Source: Aestuariivita sp.
GTDB taxonomy: Bacteria; Pseudomonadota; Alphaproteobacteria; Rhodobacterales; Rhodobacteraceae
Length of the DNA stretch: 33,325 bases
NCBI GenBank assembly: GCA_026710045.1
Contig: JAPORU010000046.1
Coordinates: 1 to 33,325, forward strand
Direction of reading: 5' to 3'
The notes under the pieces were generated by a model, which was not told the DNA's origin, did no database searches, and was given only the letters and a program-made list of their open reading frames with translations. The position numbers were made by a program, and so were the translations under genes. Below, in pieces: positions 16,330 through 24,682 of this stretch (positions within the stretch are counted from its first letter, which is position 1; each line of letters opens with the position of its first letter).

Positions 16330-16593
16330 TCACCATCCTTGCGTCCTGTAATTCTTGACGTTCTGCTTGTCAGTAACCCTTAAGTCTTCCTGCATGATCT
16401 CCTGCTGTAGAAATAGATCATTACTCCGCGTAACTCTGTCCTTGATAATTCGCTCAAGTTCAGTGCTGGAAGATATTGCGGCAGCTTGTATCCCGCTAAT
16501 CAATTGTCCAAGCTGTGGATTGCCCGGTAATAGAGCATATCCGCCCGCGTCCGCTCGTCCTTTGGTGTCTTTTGTCAGCGTTATGCGTCTCAC
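16330..16593 (-). CDS. hypothetical protein coupled to DNA methyltransferase
   Basis: An 87-residue protein starting at a GTG that overlaps the methyltransferase stop (GTGA, 16593-16590), so translational coupling is likely. It is soluble and helical in character (SSSTELERIIKDRVTRSNDL) with no signal or TM segment. I do not recognise the family. Next to a solitary methyltransferase it could be a remnant or small cognate partner, for example a truncated restriction subunit, but nothing in it shows a nuclease motif. A one-base shift near its stop would extend it by about 37 residues, so a frameshifted longer gene is possible. Confidence 0.5.
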   Translation of the reverse strand: MRRITLTKDTKGRADAGGYALLPGNPQLGQLISGIQAAAISSSTELERIIKDRVTRSNDLFLQQEIMQEDLRVTDKQNVKNYRTQGW

Positions 16594-17339
16594 CCATTCA
16601 GATCACATCCAAGAAAATTGCGCCCGCTATTCTGGCAAGCGTCCAGCACGGAAAAACTGCCAGCCGCTGGATCAATTACGAGATCACCTAGATTGGATAC
16701 AGCCGCAATCAACGCGCCCTGCAACATGACGGGTTTCTTGTGTGTATGCTCGCCTCGCTTGACCTCTTCATACCATACATCCGGGATATCGTGAATTTGC
16801 CAAATGCCCTTTGCCCTGCGGGGCCGCTTCTGCAAGACAACCAAATGTTCGGATATTCTACGGGTTCGGTATCCCATGCCAATTCTGCCCTTGTGCCACG
16901 TAAGCATATCCACAATGTCAAATTTTGTTCCTTCGAACCAGTTCGAGAAACCAGTGCAGAGGTGAAATTTGTCCATCCAGAGGAATAGGTGACCGCTTGG
17001 AATTAGGCATTTGGACATTTCCGATATGAATGCCTTAATGGTGTTTTCAGGCATTTGCTCAAGACTGTATCTTGCCTTACCTCGGTTAACGCCTTCGTTA
17101 CCATAACCAAGTTTATCAAGGACGCCGCGATACTGTGGATCAAAGAATGCTACCGGGATACTGTCTGCTTCAAGTCTTGACAGAAAATCCAATCCGTCCA
17201 TTTTCAGACGTATGTTATAGTTCATGCCGTCAGGAGCATCCAATTTGGGTGCAATCAAATGACGATCATTTGAAAATACACTAACCAACATTTTATCGGT
17301 ATCGGCATTGATCTTGAATTTAAGCGCTGATTTCGCCAT
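16590..17339 (-). CDS. site-specific DNA methyltransferase, beta-class (probably adenine-N6)
   Basis: A 249-residue SAM-dependent DNA methyltransferase. Catalytic motif IV appears as FFDPQYRG at residues 65-72 (the DPPY motif with Gln in second place), and the SAM-binding motif I is near the C-terminus as DPAAGSFSV (223-231), followed by GRNFLGCDLNG. The order motif IV then motif I is that of the beta class. The target-recognition region lies between them (GHLFLWMDKFHLC and GMGYRTRRISEHLVVLQK). A similar short DPQYR type is common in phages and plasmids. The ATG at 17339 has no clear ribosome site. No intact restriction gene is adjacent, so it may be an orphan enzyme protecting a mobile element, consistent with the nearby ArdC. 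Confidence 0.85.
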   Translation of the reverse strand: MAKSALKFKINADTDKMLVSVFSNDRHLIAPKLDAPDGMNYNIRLKMDGLDFLSRLEADSIPVAFFDPQYRGVLDKLGYGNEGVNRGKARYSLEQMPENTIKAFISEMSKCLIPSGHLFLWMDKFHLCTGFSNWFEGTKFDIVDMLTWHKGRIGMGYRTRRISEHLVVLQKRPRRAKGIWQIHDIPDVWYEEVKRGEHTHKKPVMLQGALIAAVSNLGDLVIDPAAGSFSVLDACQNSGRNFLGCDLNG

Positions 17340-17450
17340 TGATTTACATTTTATCGTATCGCTACGTACAAACTACAATGTCCCGTGATACGTGGAGCAA
17401 GCACGGTGGATATTGGGGCAAAATGCGCTGGTGGTGAGCCAGATAGCGTA

Positions 17451-17651
17451 TCAGCTGCCAAGCGCCAGCCCGAGGGTAATTCCGGTGGCCACTGCGCCGA
17501 ACACCAGAGCAAACATCCAGATCTTCTGGTTGGCCATATCGGCCCGCAGGCACTCTAACGCGCCTTCATATTTAGCTTGCATCGTTTCCATCCGTTCTTC
17601 CAGGCGCGCCCTGCGCTCTGGCAGTTCACAATTCGATATATCGGAGTTCAT
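17451..17651 (-). CDS. small coiled-coil plus TM protein
   Basis: A 66-residue protein. Residues 13-40 (ERRARLEERMETMQAKYEGA and following) form a charged heptad-like helix, then IWMFALVFGAVATGITLGLA makes one membrane span at the C-terminus. The ATG at 17651 is preferred because GAGG sits five bases upstream; an ATG six codons earlier at 17669 lacks this. Small proteins of this architecture are common in alphaproteobacterial prophages and plasmids. It stands 111 bp upstream of the methyltransferase on the same strand. Function unknown. Confidence 0.55.
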   Translation of the reverse strand: MNSDISNCELPERRARLEERMETMQAKYEGALECLRADMANQKIWMFALVFGAVATGITLGLALGS

Positions 17652-18052
17652 GATCCTCAAGGTAGTCATCTATCGGACCGTGTCAAGAGTGGGCTAATCC
17701 AGTCGGGTGGTCCCCCCTATTTCTTTTAACACAGAAGACTTAAGAACAGATGTAATCGAGCGAACACACTATAACGATGTCCCCCGTGATTGTTTTGTAT
17801 ACTGTTTGGAACAAAATGTAGAGCCAGCGCTCAAGGCCGCGTCGGCGGGCCGATTCGGACCGAGCCGTTCTCTTGACCTATTCTTTTCCATCTATCAATT
17901 CAGTGAATTCAGCGGTTCTATTACGGCTGACATTTTTGGAAAATTTCAAGGGGAAACATGACCGAAGGTTGCATGACCCCCAATAACACGTCATAGTCAG
18001 GACAAGTGATACAGTGTATGATGAGATAAATCGACAACAGGGAACGGCGGAT
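17652..18052 (+). promoter_or_regulatory. upstream region of the puuE-uraD operon
   Basis: About 400 bp between the accessory insert and puuE-uraD. A plus-strand 84-codon frame (17707-17961) has no recognised homology or ribosome site and is not called. TTGACC near 17873 could be a -35 element, with no convincing -10. The operon promoter should lie here but I cannot place it. Confidence 0.3.
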
Positions 18053-19465
18053 ATGAACCGTTATCCAAGAGATATGATTGGTTACGGAGGTCATCCGCCG
18101 GATGCAAATTGGCCCAATAATGCTAAGATTGCGGTTCAGTTTGTGCTGAATTTTGAGGAGGGTGGCGAAAACAATATCATACACGACGATCCCGCATCGG
18201 AGGCCTTCCTGTCCGAGATCGTGGGCGCCGAGCCGTGGCAAGGTCAAAGACATTGGAATATGGAATCGGTGTATGAGTATGGCGCACGGGCCGGGTTCTG
18301 GCGTCTTCATCGATTATTTGTCGATGCCCGAGTGCCTGTCACTGTCTACGGAGTGGCAACCGCGCTTGCACGGTGCCCGGAGCAAGTTGAAGCAATGCGG
18401 TCCGCTGATTGGGAAATCGCAAGTCACGGTCTGAAATGGATTGAACACAAGGATATGCCGGAGGCGCAAGAGAAAGCGGCCATCCATGATGCCATTCGAT
18501 TGCATACGGACGTTGTTGGGCAGAAACCCGAAGGCTGGTATACAGGGCGCTGCTCCATGCAGACTGTCCGACTTGCCGCCGAAACGGGCCGATTTGCCTA
18601 CATCTCGGATGCCTACAATGATGATTTACCCTATTGGATAAGGATTGCGGACCGGGACCAGCTGATTATCCCCTATACCCTTGATGCAAATGATATGCGC
18701 TTTGCGACACCACAAGGATTTAACTCGGGTGATCAGTTCTTTATCTATCTCAAAGACAGCTTTGATGTACTCCATGCGGAAGGAAGGGCGGGAGCGTCAA
18801 AAATGATGTCTGTTGGACTGCATTGCCGGCTGATCGGACGGCCAGGTCGCATCCGATCTCTACAGAAATTTATCGAATATATTTCGACGTTTGATGACGT
18901 ATGGTGCCCCTGTCGCATCGAAATCGCGCGACATTGGCAAAAATTCCATCCGGTACAACCCAGGCCAAGACCTCACGAGATGGGAAAGAGAGAGTTTGTT
19001 GAACGTTTTGGAGGCGTATTTGAACACTCGCCATGGATAGCGGAACGTGGGTTTGAACAAGAGTTGGGAGCGGCGCATGCGACCGCGGCGGGTTTGCACA
19101 ACGCACTTGTGCGCGTGTTTCGTTCAGCCTCAAAGGACGAACGCCTCGGGGTTCTCAGACTTCACCCAGATCTTGCGGGAAAACTTGCACGCGCGAAGCG
19201 CTTGACGGAAACCAGCGCCGCCGAGCAAGCAAGTGCTGGATTGGACGCTCTGACCGATGACGAACGCGCGCAGTTTGTTGCCTTGAACGTCGCTTACATG
19301 TCCAAACATGCGTTTCCATTCATTATTGCTGTGCGTGATTATGATAAGGCGGAAATATTGACGGCCTTCAAGCAGCGCATAGACAATACTACAGAGCGGG
19401 AGTTTGATGAGGCATGCCATCAGGTGGAACGCATTGCAAGGCTGCGACTGGAGGAGTTGCTATGA
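18053..19465 (+). CDS. puuE: fused allantoinase (PuuE) and OHCU decarboxylase (UraD)
   Basis: A 470-residue bifunctional protein. Residues 1-300 are the polysaccharide-deacetylase-like allantoinase PuuE: RYPRDMIGYGGHPPD, FEEGGENNI, ASHGLKWIEH, EGWYTGRCS. It hydrolyses allantoin to allantoate. Residues about 312-470 are OHCU decarboxylase (FVERFGGVFEHSPWIAE, the catalytic-His motif LRLHPDLAGKLA, SAAEQASAGLDAL, KHAFPFIIAVR), which makes S-allantoin from the product of uraH. The fusion is known in alphaproteobacteria and places two consecutive steps in one chain. The ATG at 18053 gives the standard MNRYPRDM start; an upstream in-frame GTG adds 13 unrelated residues. The stop overlaps the start of allE (ATGA). 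Confidence 0.92.
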   Translation: MNRYPRDMIGYGGHPPDANWPNNAKIAVQFVLNFEEGGENNIIHDDPASEAFLSEIVGAEPWQGQRHWNMESVYEYGARAGFWRLHRLFVDARVPVTVYGVATALARCPEQVEAMRSADWEIASHGLKWIEHKDMPEAQEKAAIHDAIRLHTDVVGQKPEGWYTGRCSMQTVRLAAETGRFAYISDAYNDDLPYWIRIADRDQLIIPYTLDANDMRFATPQGFNSGDQFFIYLKDSFDVLHAEGRAGASKMMSVGLHCRLIGRPGRIRSLQKFIEYISTFDDVWCPCRIEIARHWQKFHPVQPRPRPHEMGKREFVERFGGVFEHSPWIAERGFEQELGAAHATAAGLHNALVRVFRSASKDERLGVLRLHPDLAGKLARAKRLTETSAAEQASAGLDALTDDERAQFVALNVAYMSKHAFPFIIAVRDYDKAEILTAFKQRIDNTTEREFDEACHQVERIARLRLEELL

Positions 19466-20271
19466 GTTACGCATTCCCGGAGGGCGGCTTACCGGGGCAA
19501 AGTGAGTTCCCGAACTCCAGTGCTGTGTTTACGACCGCATATGCCTGTTTACCGGCGGTTACGCATCGTGACATTGTCACCAGTTTTCTCCCGGGCTGGA
19601 TAAAGACCCGTGCCTGGATTTTTGCGCGGCCCTTGAGTGGATTTGCTGAAACATTCTCACAATACGCCGTCGAGGTGGCTCCCGGCGGCGGAAGCGACGC
19701 CCCGGAACCGGACGGTCAGGTCCAAACGATCCTATTTGTTTCCAATGGGACCGGTGAATTAATGATCAACGGCGAGACAGAGGTCATCGTCGCCGGCCAT
19801 TACGCATACATTCCTGCCGGTCAAAGTTGGCGGCTTAGAAATAGAGGCGAATGTGCGTTACAAATTCATTGGATTCGAAAGAAGTGGGAACCGGCTCCGG
19901 GTCTTGAGAAACCGGACGCGTTTGTAACTCATGAAAAAGATCACACAGCACAACCGATGCCCGACAGTGATGGGGTCTGGGCCACGACGCGCTTTGTTGA
20001 TCCTGAAGACTTGCGTCACGATTGCCATGTAAACATCGTGACCTTTCAGCCTGGCGGACGGATTCCGTTTGCCGAAACCCATGTCATGGAACACGGGATT
20101 TATGTATTGCAAGGTACCGCAGACTATTTATTAAACACAGACTGGATCACGGTGGGGCCCGGCGATTTTATATGGTTGCGTGCGTTCTGTCCCCAGGCGT
20201 GTGTTGCAACCGGCTCTGAGCCTTTTCGATATCTTCTTTATAAAGACGTCAATCGTCATCCTAAACTGTGA
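19462..20271 (+). CDS. allE: (S)-ureidoglycine aminohydrolase, bicupin
   Basis: A 269-residue bicupin protein (AllE/UglE/YlbA family) that converts S-ureidoglycine to S-ureidoglycolate with release of ammonia. The N-terminal cupin spans about residues 45-140 (QTILFVSNGTGELMING, HYAYIPAGQSWRLRN) and the C-terminal cupin about 175-260. The latter holds the metal site, visible as FAETHVMEHGIYVLQGTADY with its Glu and His ligands. The ATG at 19462 is preceded by GAGGAG and overlaps the puuE-uraD stop. In-frame codons upstream (from 19414) lie inside puuE-uraD and are not used. The final stop overlaps the GTG start of allA. Confidence 0.92.
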   Translation: MSYAFPEGGLPGQSEFPNSSAVFTTAYACLPAVTHRDIVTSFLPGWIKTRAWIFARPLSGFAETFSQYAVEVAPGGGSDAPEPDGQVQTILFVSNGTGELMINGETEVIVAGHYAYIPAGQSWRLRNRGECALQIHWIRKKWEPAPGLEKPDAFVTHEKDHTAQPMPDSDGVWATTRFVDPEDLRHDCHVNIVTFQPGGRIPFAETHVMEHGIYVLQGTADYLLNTDWITVGPGDFIWLRAFCPQACVATGSEPFRYLLYKDVNRHPKL

Positions 20272-20759
20272 TAAAAGATCGTGACATCGTTTGCAGACCC
20301 TTGTCTGCTTCCGACTTTGCACCTTTTGGTGACGTGATTGGCCTCAGGACAATCCCCGACAAAATTATTAATTCTGGTCAGTGTGAGCGTCATCACGATC
20401 TCGCCAATCTCGATTTCGGAGATGATGGGCAGGCGGGCATCAGCATTTTCAACGCGCGACCAAGATCACTTCCCTATCAATGTGATTTACTTGAATGTCA
20501 TCCGGATGGGACTCAAGCCTTTATCTCAATGACCTGGACATCGTTCCTTGTGATCGCGGCCGAAACACCAACGGCACGACCAATGGCTTTTTTGACCAAT
20601 CCCGGTCAGGGAATTAATTTTCATCGTGGTATCTGGCATGGTGTGCTTACACCGTTGACCCGTCCCGGGCTTTTTTTGGTGATTGATCGAATTGGCGACA
20701 CTGCAAACCTTGAAGAACGAAGATTAGACAGACCATGGCGTATTGTTGCCAAGTCATAA
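20268..20759 (+). CDS. allA: ureidoglycolate lyase
   Basis: A 163-residue AllA-family enzyme, the normal length, that cleaves ureidoglycolate to glyoxylate and urea. Conserved blocks include ASDFAPFGDVI near the N-terminus, the FNARPRSLPYQCDLLECHPDGTQ region ahead of FISM, and INFHRGIWHGVLTPL with the His cluster. It starts with GTG (20268) in a GTGA overlap with allE and so is translationally coupled. It finishes the ureide branch present here; the urea and glyoxylate would be used by enzymes encoded elsewhere. Confidence 0.92.
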   Translation: MIKDRDIVCRPLSASDFAPFGDVIGLRTIPDKIINSGQCERHHDLANLDFGDDGQAGISIFNARPRSLPYQCDLLECHPDGTQAFISMTWTSFLVIAAETPTARPMAFLTNPGQGINFHRGIWHGVLTPLTRPGLFLVIDRIGDTANLEERRLDRPWRIVAKS

Positions 20760-21012
20760 GATTTCATGGTGTGCAGGGGTAACGGACACGACATCAATCG
20801 ACGGAAAAGCGGTCGGAACATTCGCCGTTCCGTTTGTTCTGTACGTTGAGCCAAGTTTTGCCCTCCGATGGGCTGCCATCACGCCATTCAGAATCGGAAT
20901 GAGGCGGGCTATTCAAGATAATGGGAACCGGTAAACACGCTTGCGAGTCGACGATATTGTGTACGGAACCGAATACGCGCTATTTTGGGAACAATCTCTG
21001 TAGGGACGTCTC

Positions 21013-22893
21013 ATGCCATCGGAATTGACATTCGAAATGATCGTGGTTCTTGCAATTTTGTCCACCACAATCCTCTTGTTTGTCACCGAGATATTCCGAA
21101 TTGATTTTACGGCGATCCTCGTCATGATCCTGCTGGGTTTGTTGTCTTACATACCGGCCCTCGAGAATTTGGCCGACGATCAGCATTTATTTGATGGGTT
21201 CGCATCAAATGCGGTCATTTCCATCATCGCGGTCATGATTATTGGCGCCGGGCTCGACCGTGCGGGACTGATGAGCAAGATGGCGGGGGCCATCCTGAAA
21301 TATGGTGGAACATCTGAAGTACGGCTCATCCCGATTATTTCCGGAACGGTTGGTGTCATCTCCAGCTTCATGCAAAACGTTGGCTCGGCCGCTTTATTTT
21401 TACCCGTGGTTAGTCGAATTTCCTTGCGAACCGGGCTGCCATTAAGCCGACTTCTTATGCCGATGGGCTTTTGTGCCATTCTGGGCGGCACCATTACAAT
21501 GGTCGGATCGTCGCCCTTAATTCTGCTTAATGATCTTATTCTGAGTCTCAACAAGACGTTGCCGAGCGACCGTCAGATAGAGACATTTTCGCTCTTTTCC
21601 GTAACACCGATCGGCCTCTCCCTTTTGCTGACTGGAATAATTTACTTTGTCCTGTTTGGTCGTTGGGTCCTGCCAAATCGTGGTCACAAAGAGGAGGGAA
21701 GTCGTGCAAAATCGGTCGGTGATTATCTCAAGAAGATCTACGGACTGAAGTCGGACCTGGTTGAAGTTATCGTGCCCGAAGGATCTATTCTACGTGGCGA
21801 GACCTTCGCCGATATCATGGTCGCCCATAATCTCTATATTGTTGGATCGTATCATCACGGCCAACGGTGGTTTACACCTGTTCTTGCCACGAAGATTGAA
21901 GATCCCTGCCGGCTTGCAATTTTAGGTCGGCGTAAGGTGATCGAGGCCATCGCGGATGATTACGGACTGGAGGTGTTGCCAAGGCTTGATATTTTTGCCG
22001 AAGCTTATGCTCCAACCGTTGCCGGTGTGGCCGAGATTGTGATTCCACCGGACTCAGATCTTATTGGTAAGTCGGCACGAGATGTCACGATGCGCAAGAC
22101 GTACGGGATTGGTCTCTTGGCAATTCACCGCGGGGGTGAGACCCTGAGCTTGGTTGAAACGGCCGAGCATAAGGCGTCGAACATAAGTCGTGAACCCTTT
22201 CGTGCAGGAGATACGCTCGTAGCCTTTACGGTGTGGGACCGTCTTGCCCGCCTTACAAAGGATCGCGATTTTGTCGTTGTAACGACTGATTTCCCGATGG
22301 AAGATCTACGACCCAACAAAGTTCACTGGGCCCTTCTTTTCTTCTTTGTCTCACTCGCATTGATCCTTTTTTCCGATTTGCGGCTATCGCTTGCCTTACT
22401 TGTCGGGGCCGGCGGGATGATTGCAAGTCGTGTGCTGCGTATTGATGAAGCCTACGAGGCTGTAAATTGGCCGACGGTGTTTCTCCTGGCCAGTCTAATC
22501 CCGCTCGGGCAAGCGGTTCAAAACACGGGAACAGCCGCATGGATTGCGAAACAGGTGCTTAACTTACTTGGAGACTGGCCGGTCTGGGCGCTGCAAGCCG
22601 GGATCGCGACCTTAGGGACCTTGTTTACGTTGGTCATGTCAAATGTCGGTGCGACCGTCATTTTGGTTCCCCTTGCTGTTTCTATTGCATTGGCCGCCGG
22701 CGGCGACCCCGCTGTATTTGCTTTGACGGTTGCCATAGCAACGTCGAATTCATTCTTGATACCAACCCATCAGGTGAACGCCCTTATCATGGGTCCTGCG
22801 GGATACAAGGTCACGGATTTCATACGAAGTGGTGGCATCATGACCGTGCTCTTCTTGATCGTATCCTTGACCGTAACAAACTGGGTTTACTGA
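21013..22893 (+). CDS. SLC13/DASS-family anion permease with TrkA-C domains
   Basis: A 626-residue membrane protein of the divalent-anion/sodium symporter superfamily. Several TM helices occupy about residues 8-225. A soluble insert at about 230-430 has two TrkA-C (RCK-C) domains (EVIVPEGSILRGETFADI and EIVIPPDSDLIGKSARDV), and further helices follow to the end. The conserved SNVGATVILVPLA and NSFLIPTHQVNALIMGP segments belong to the transport core. Such proteins transport sulfate, dicarboxylates or related anions; the substrate is not evident. It lies 253 bp behind allA on the same strand, so export or import of a ureide-pathway anion is conceivable but not supported by sequence. The ATG at 21013 has GGGAC upstream. 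Confidence 0.85.
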   Translation: MPSELTFEMIVVLAILSTTILLFVTEIFRIDFTAILVMILLGLLSYIPALENLADDQHLFDGFASNAVISIIAVMIIGAGLDRAGLMSKMAGAILKYGGTSEVRLIPIISGTVGVISSFMQNVGSAALFLPVVSRISLRTGLPLSRLLMPMGFCAILGGTITMVGSSPLILLNDLILSLNKTLPSDRQIETFSLFSVTPIGLSLLLTGIIYFVLFGRWVLPNRGHKEEGSRAKSVGDYLKKIYGLKSDLVEVIVPEGSILRGETFADIMVAHNLYIVGSYHHGQRWFTPVLATKIEDPCRLAILGRRKVIEAIADDYGLEVLPRLDIFAEAYAPTVAGVAEIVIPPDSDLIGKSARDVTMRKTYGIGLLAIHRGGETLSLVETAEHKASNISREPFRAGDTLVAFTVWDRLARLTKDRDFVVVTTDFPMEDLRPNKVHWALLFFFVSLALILFSDLRLSLALLVGAGGMIASRVLRIDEAYEAVNWPTVFLLASLIPLGQAVQNTGTAAWIAKQVLNLLGDWPVWALQAGIATLGTLFTLVMSNVGATVILVPLAVSIALAAGGDPAVFALTVAIATSNSFLIPTHQVNALIMGPAGYKVTDFIRSGGIMTVLFLIVSLTVTNWVY

Positions 22894-22993
22894 CGCGATT
22901 TCGAGATGCAATAGTGTCGAACCAGTAGAAACAACCTGCGGGATTTAACACGAAATGGATCGATTCGGATCCGAAGGACGGTCGTACATAGGA

Positions 22994-23005
22994 TCACATA
23001 TGTGA
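22994..23005. repeat. 12-bp perfect palindrome
   Basis: TCACATATGTGA is a perfect dyad between the convergent SLC13 permease and cobO genes. It is not the CRP arrangement (TGTGA-N6-TCACA). Role unknown. Confidence 0.3.
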
Positions 23006-23053
23006 GTGCCGTGTGGAGAACTCGGTCATAATCAACTTCGTCGTCAGAAATGT

Positions 23054-23647
23054 CTAATAGTCAACGCCACGTTTGGCCTTGATACCCGACGCAAAGGGAT
23101 GTTTCACCTCGGTCATCTCTGTAACCAAGTCGGCCATTTGGCAGAGTTCGGCTTTGGCGTCTCTTCCCGTCAAGATCACGGACGTACGATCGGAGCGCTG
23201 CTTCAATGCGTCCATCACGTTTTGCACATCCAAATAGTCATAACGAAGTGCAATATTGATTTCATCGAGAACCAATACGTCCAGTTTCCCGTCTTTCATA
23301 AGGTTACATGCAATGGCAAATGCCGCTTCGGCCGCCTGAATATCCCGCGCACGATCTTGCGTATCCCATGTAAATCCTTCTCCCATTGTATGCCAAACAA
23401 CGTCCCCCACACGATCAAAAAATTGACGCTCTCCCGTAATCCAGCTTCCTTTGATAAACTGGACGACACCAACCTTTTGGCGCCAGCCCAAGGCACGGGC
23501 AATGACCCCAAAAGCAGACGAAGATTTTCCTTTACCATTGCCGGTATGAATTAAGATCAACCCCCGTTCAATGTCCCGTGCCGCGGCCATTTTGGCGCGT
23601 TGCTTGTCTTGCAACTTCTGCATATCTCGCTTGTGTGAATCGGTCAT
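23054..23647 (-). CDS. cobO: cob(I)yrinic acid a,c-diamide adenosyltransferase
   Basis: A 197-residue CobO/BtuR (CobA-type) corrinoid adenosyltransferase, which transfers the adenosyl group of ATP to Co(I) corrinoids. The ATP-binding P-loop GNGKGKSS is at residues 36-43, preceded by ERGLILIHT; VVQFIKGSW, GEGFTWDT, LDVLVLDEINIALRY and LTGRDA follow as in the family. The ATG at 23647 has a perfect AGGAGG five bases upstream (23653-23658), which decides the start; a GTG ten codons earlier is not needed. It lies at the end of the minus-strand crtA-bchIDO run, 57 bp after the EamA transporter. Adenosylcobalamin/cobalamin is needed by BchE-type anaerobic cyclase, a possible reason for the location (inference). 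Confidence 0.93.
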   Translation of the reverse strand: MTDSHKRDMQKLQDKQRAKMAAARDIERGLILIHTGNGKGKSSSAFGVIARALGWRQKVGVVQFIKGSWITGERQFFDRVGDVVWHTMGEGFTWDTQDRARDIQAAEAAFAIACNLMKDGKLDVLVLDEINIALRYDYLDVQNVMDALKQRSDRTSVILTGRDAKAELCQMADLVTEMTEVKHPFASGIKAKRGVDY

Positions 23648-23704
23648 CAATACCTCCTGAGTTTCTTGTTGCTGCACACCGACTCTCTGGGCTTCGCCAA
23701 CATG

Positions 23705-24643
23705 TTACCGCGAATCCCCGGAGTCGTGAGGCACCATTGAGGATATCCGCTGAAGTTGATGTTCTCTCCAGAGGACGACAGCCCCGCCGACCATGACCAA
23801 TGTTGCGCCACTAATCATCATCATTGTCGGATATTCGGCGAACCAGACATATCCGATAAGGACGGCAAAAATTATTGAAGAGTAGTCATATGGCGCGAGC
23901 ATAGAGGCTCCCGCAAAGCGATAGGACGACGTAATCAGAATTTGTGCGACTCCACCAATAAAACCCGCACCGATGAGTAAACCTGCCGTTTGTAAATTCG
24001 GAATGACCCACCCGAACGGAGACGTCAAGAGCGAGAGAAATGATGCGATAATGCAAAAGTAAAAGACAATCGCCGCAGTGTGCTCCGACGCGACCATACG
24101 TCGTACATGAATGTGCACGAGTGAGCGCATGAAGGTTGCGAGCAGAACCGCGAGTGCACCCAACGTGGCGCCGTCTGCCAAAGCACCAATGCCGTTGAGA
24201 CGTGGCCACAACATGATCAATACTCCCACCAAGCCGATGAAGACCGCGGTTATCCGGACAACGCGAATACGCTCTCCCAGGAGAATCGCTGCAAGCAAAA
24301 CCGTAAATATTGGAGCGGTAAATCCAATCGCCGTCACTTCCGGTAGTGGCAATAAGCCCAGTCCGGTAAAGGTCAGACCCATAGCCGTCGTTCCCAGGAC
24401 ACCGCGCAACACATGGTTACTCATTTTGCTTGGACGCAAACCATAAGGCAATTCGTGTCGAACAGCGAGCCAAATGAGAATAATTGGAATGGCAAAGAAA
24501 GCGCGAAAGAACACGGCTTGACCCGGTGGCACTGTATCTGCGGTGTATTTTATAATGCTGGACATAATGACAAAGAGAAACACCGCGATAAGCTTGAGTC
24601 CAACAGCGAGTCCCGGTTGATGCGAAGTGAAATTATGCGCCAT
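23705..24643 (-). CDS. EamA/DMT-superfamily transporter
   Basis: A 312-residue inner-membrane protein with ten predicted TM helices in two EamA repeats of about five each (first repeat begins LAVGLKLIAVFLFVIMSSI; second after GALADGATLGALAVLLATF). PPGQAVFFRAFFAIP and LPLPEVTAIGFTAPIFTVLL are typical. It is probably a metabolite exporter of unknown substrate. The ATG at 24643 gives a normal N-terminus; a TTG 12 codons earlier is possible. It sits 39 bp behind bchO and 57 bp ahead of cobO on the same strand, so it is likely part of the same transcript. Whether it has anything to do with pigments is unknown. Confidence 0.85.
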   Translation of the reverse strand: MAHNFTSHQPGLAVGLKLIAVFLFVIMSSIIKYTADTVPPGQAVFFRAFFAIPIILIWLAVRHELPYGLRPSKMSNHVLRGVLGTTAMGLTFTGLGLLPLPEVTAIGFTAPIFTVLLAAILLGERIRVVRITAVFIGLVGVLIMLWPRLNGIGALADGATLGALAVLLATFMRSLVHIHVRRMVASEHTAAIVFYFCIIASFLSLLTSPFGWVIPNLQTAGLLIGAGFIGGVAQILITSSYRFAGASMLAPYDYSSIIFAVLIGYVWFAEYPTMMMISGATLVMVGGAVVLWREHQLQRISSMVPHDSGDSR

Positions 24644-24682
24644 GTGCGATGTTTTGTGCCTTCCGGTCGGCAAAGACAAGTG

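Noticed and set aside
16590-17339. DPQY in the methyltransferase as a damaged catalytic motif
   Set aside because: A Gln in the second position occurs in a phage/plasmid-type subgroup of these enzymes as I know it, and all other motifs are intact.
14561-17713. GGGTGGTCC at both 14561-14569 and 17705-17713, flanking the ArdC/methylase insert like a target-site duplication
   Set aside because: A shared 9-mer between two flanks of about 350 bp is expected by chance roughly every second time, and one copy lies inside an inverted repeat.
17707-17961. 84-codon plus-strand frame before puuE-uraD
   Set aside because: No homology, weak start, and it lies in what should be the operon's promoter region.
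22994-23005. TCACATATGTGA as a CRP or FNR site
   Set aside because: Half-sites are in the wrong orientation and spacing, and it lies between convergent genes.
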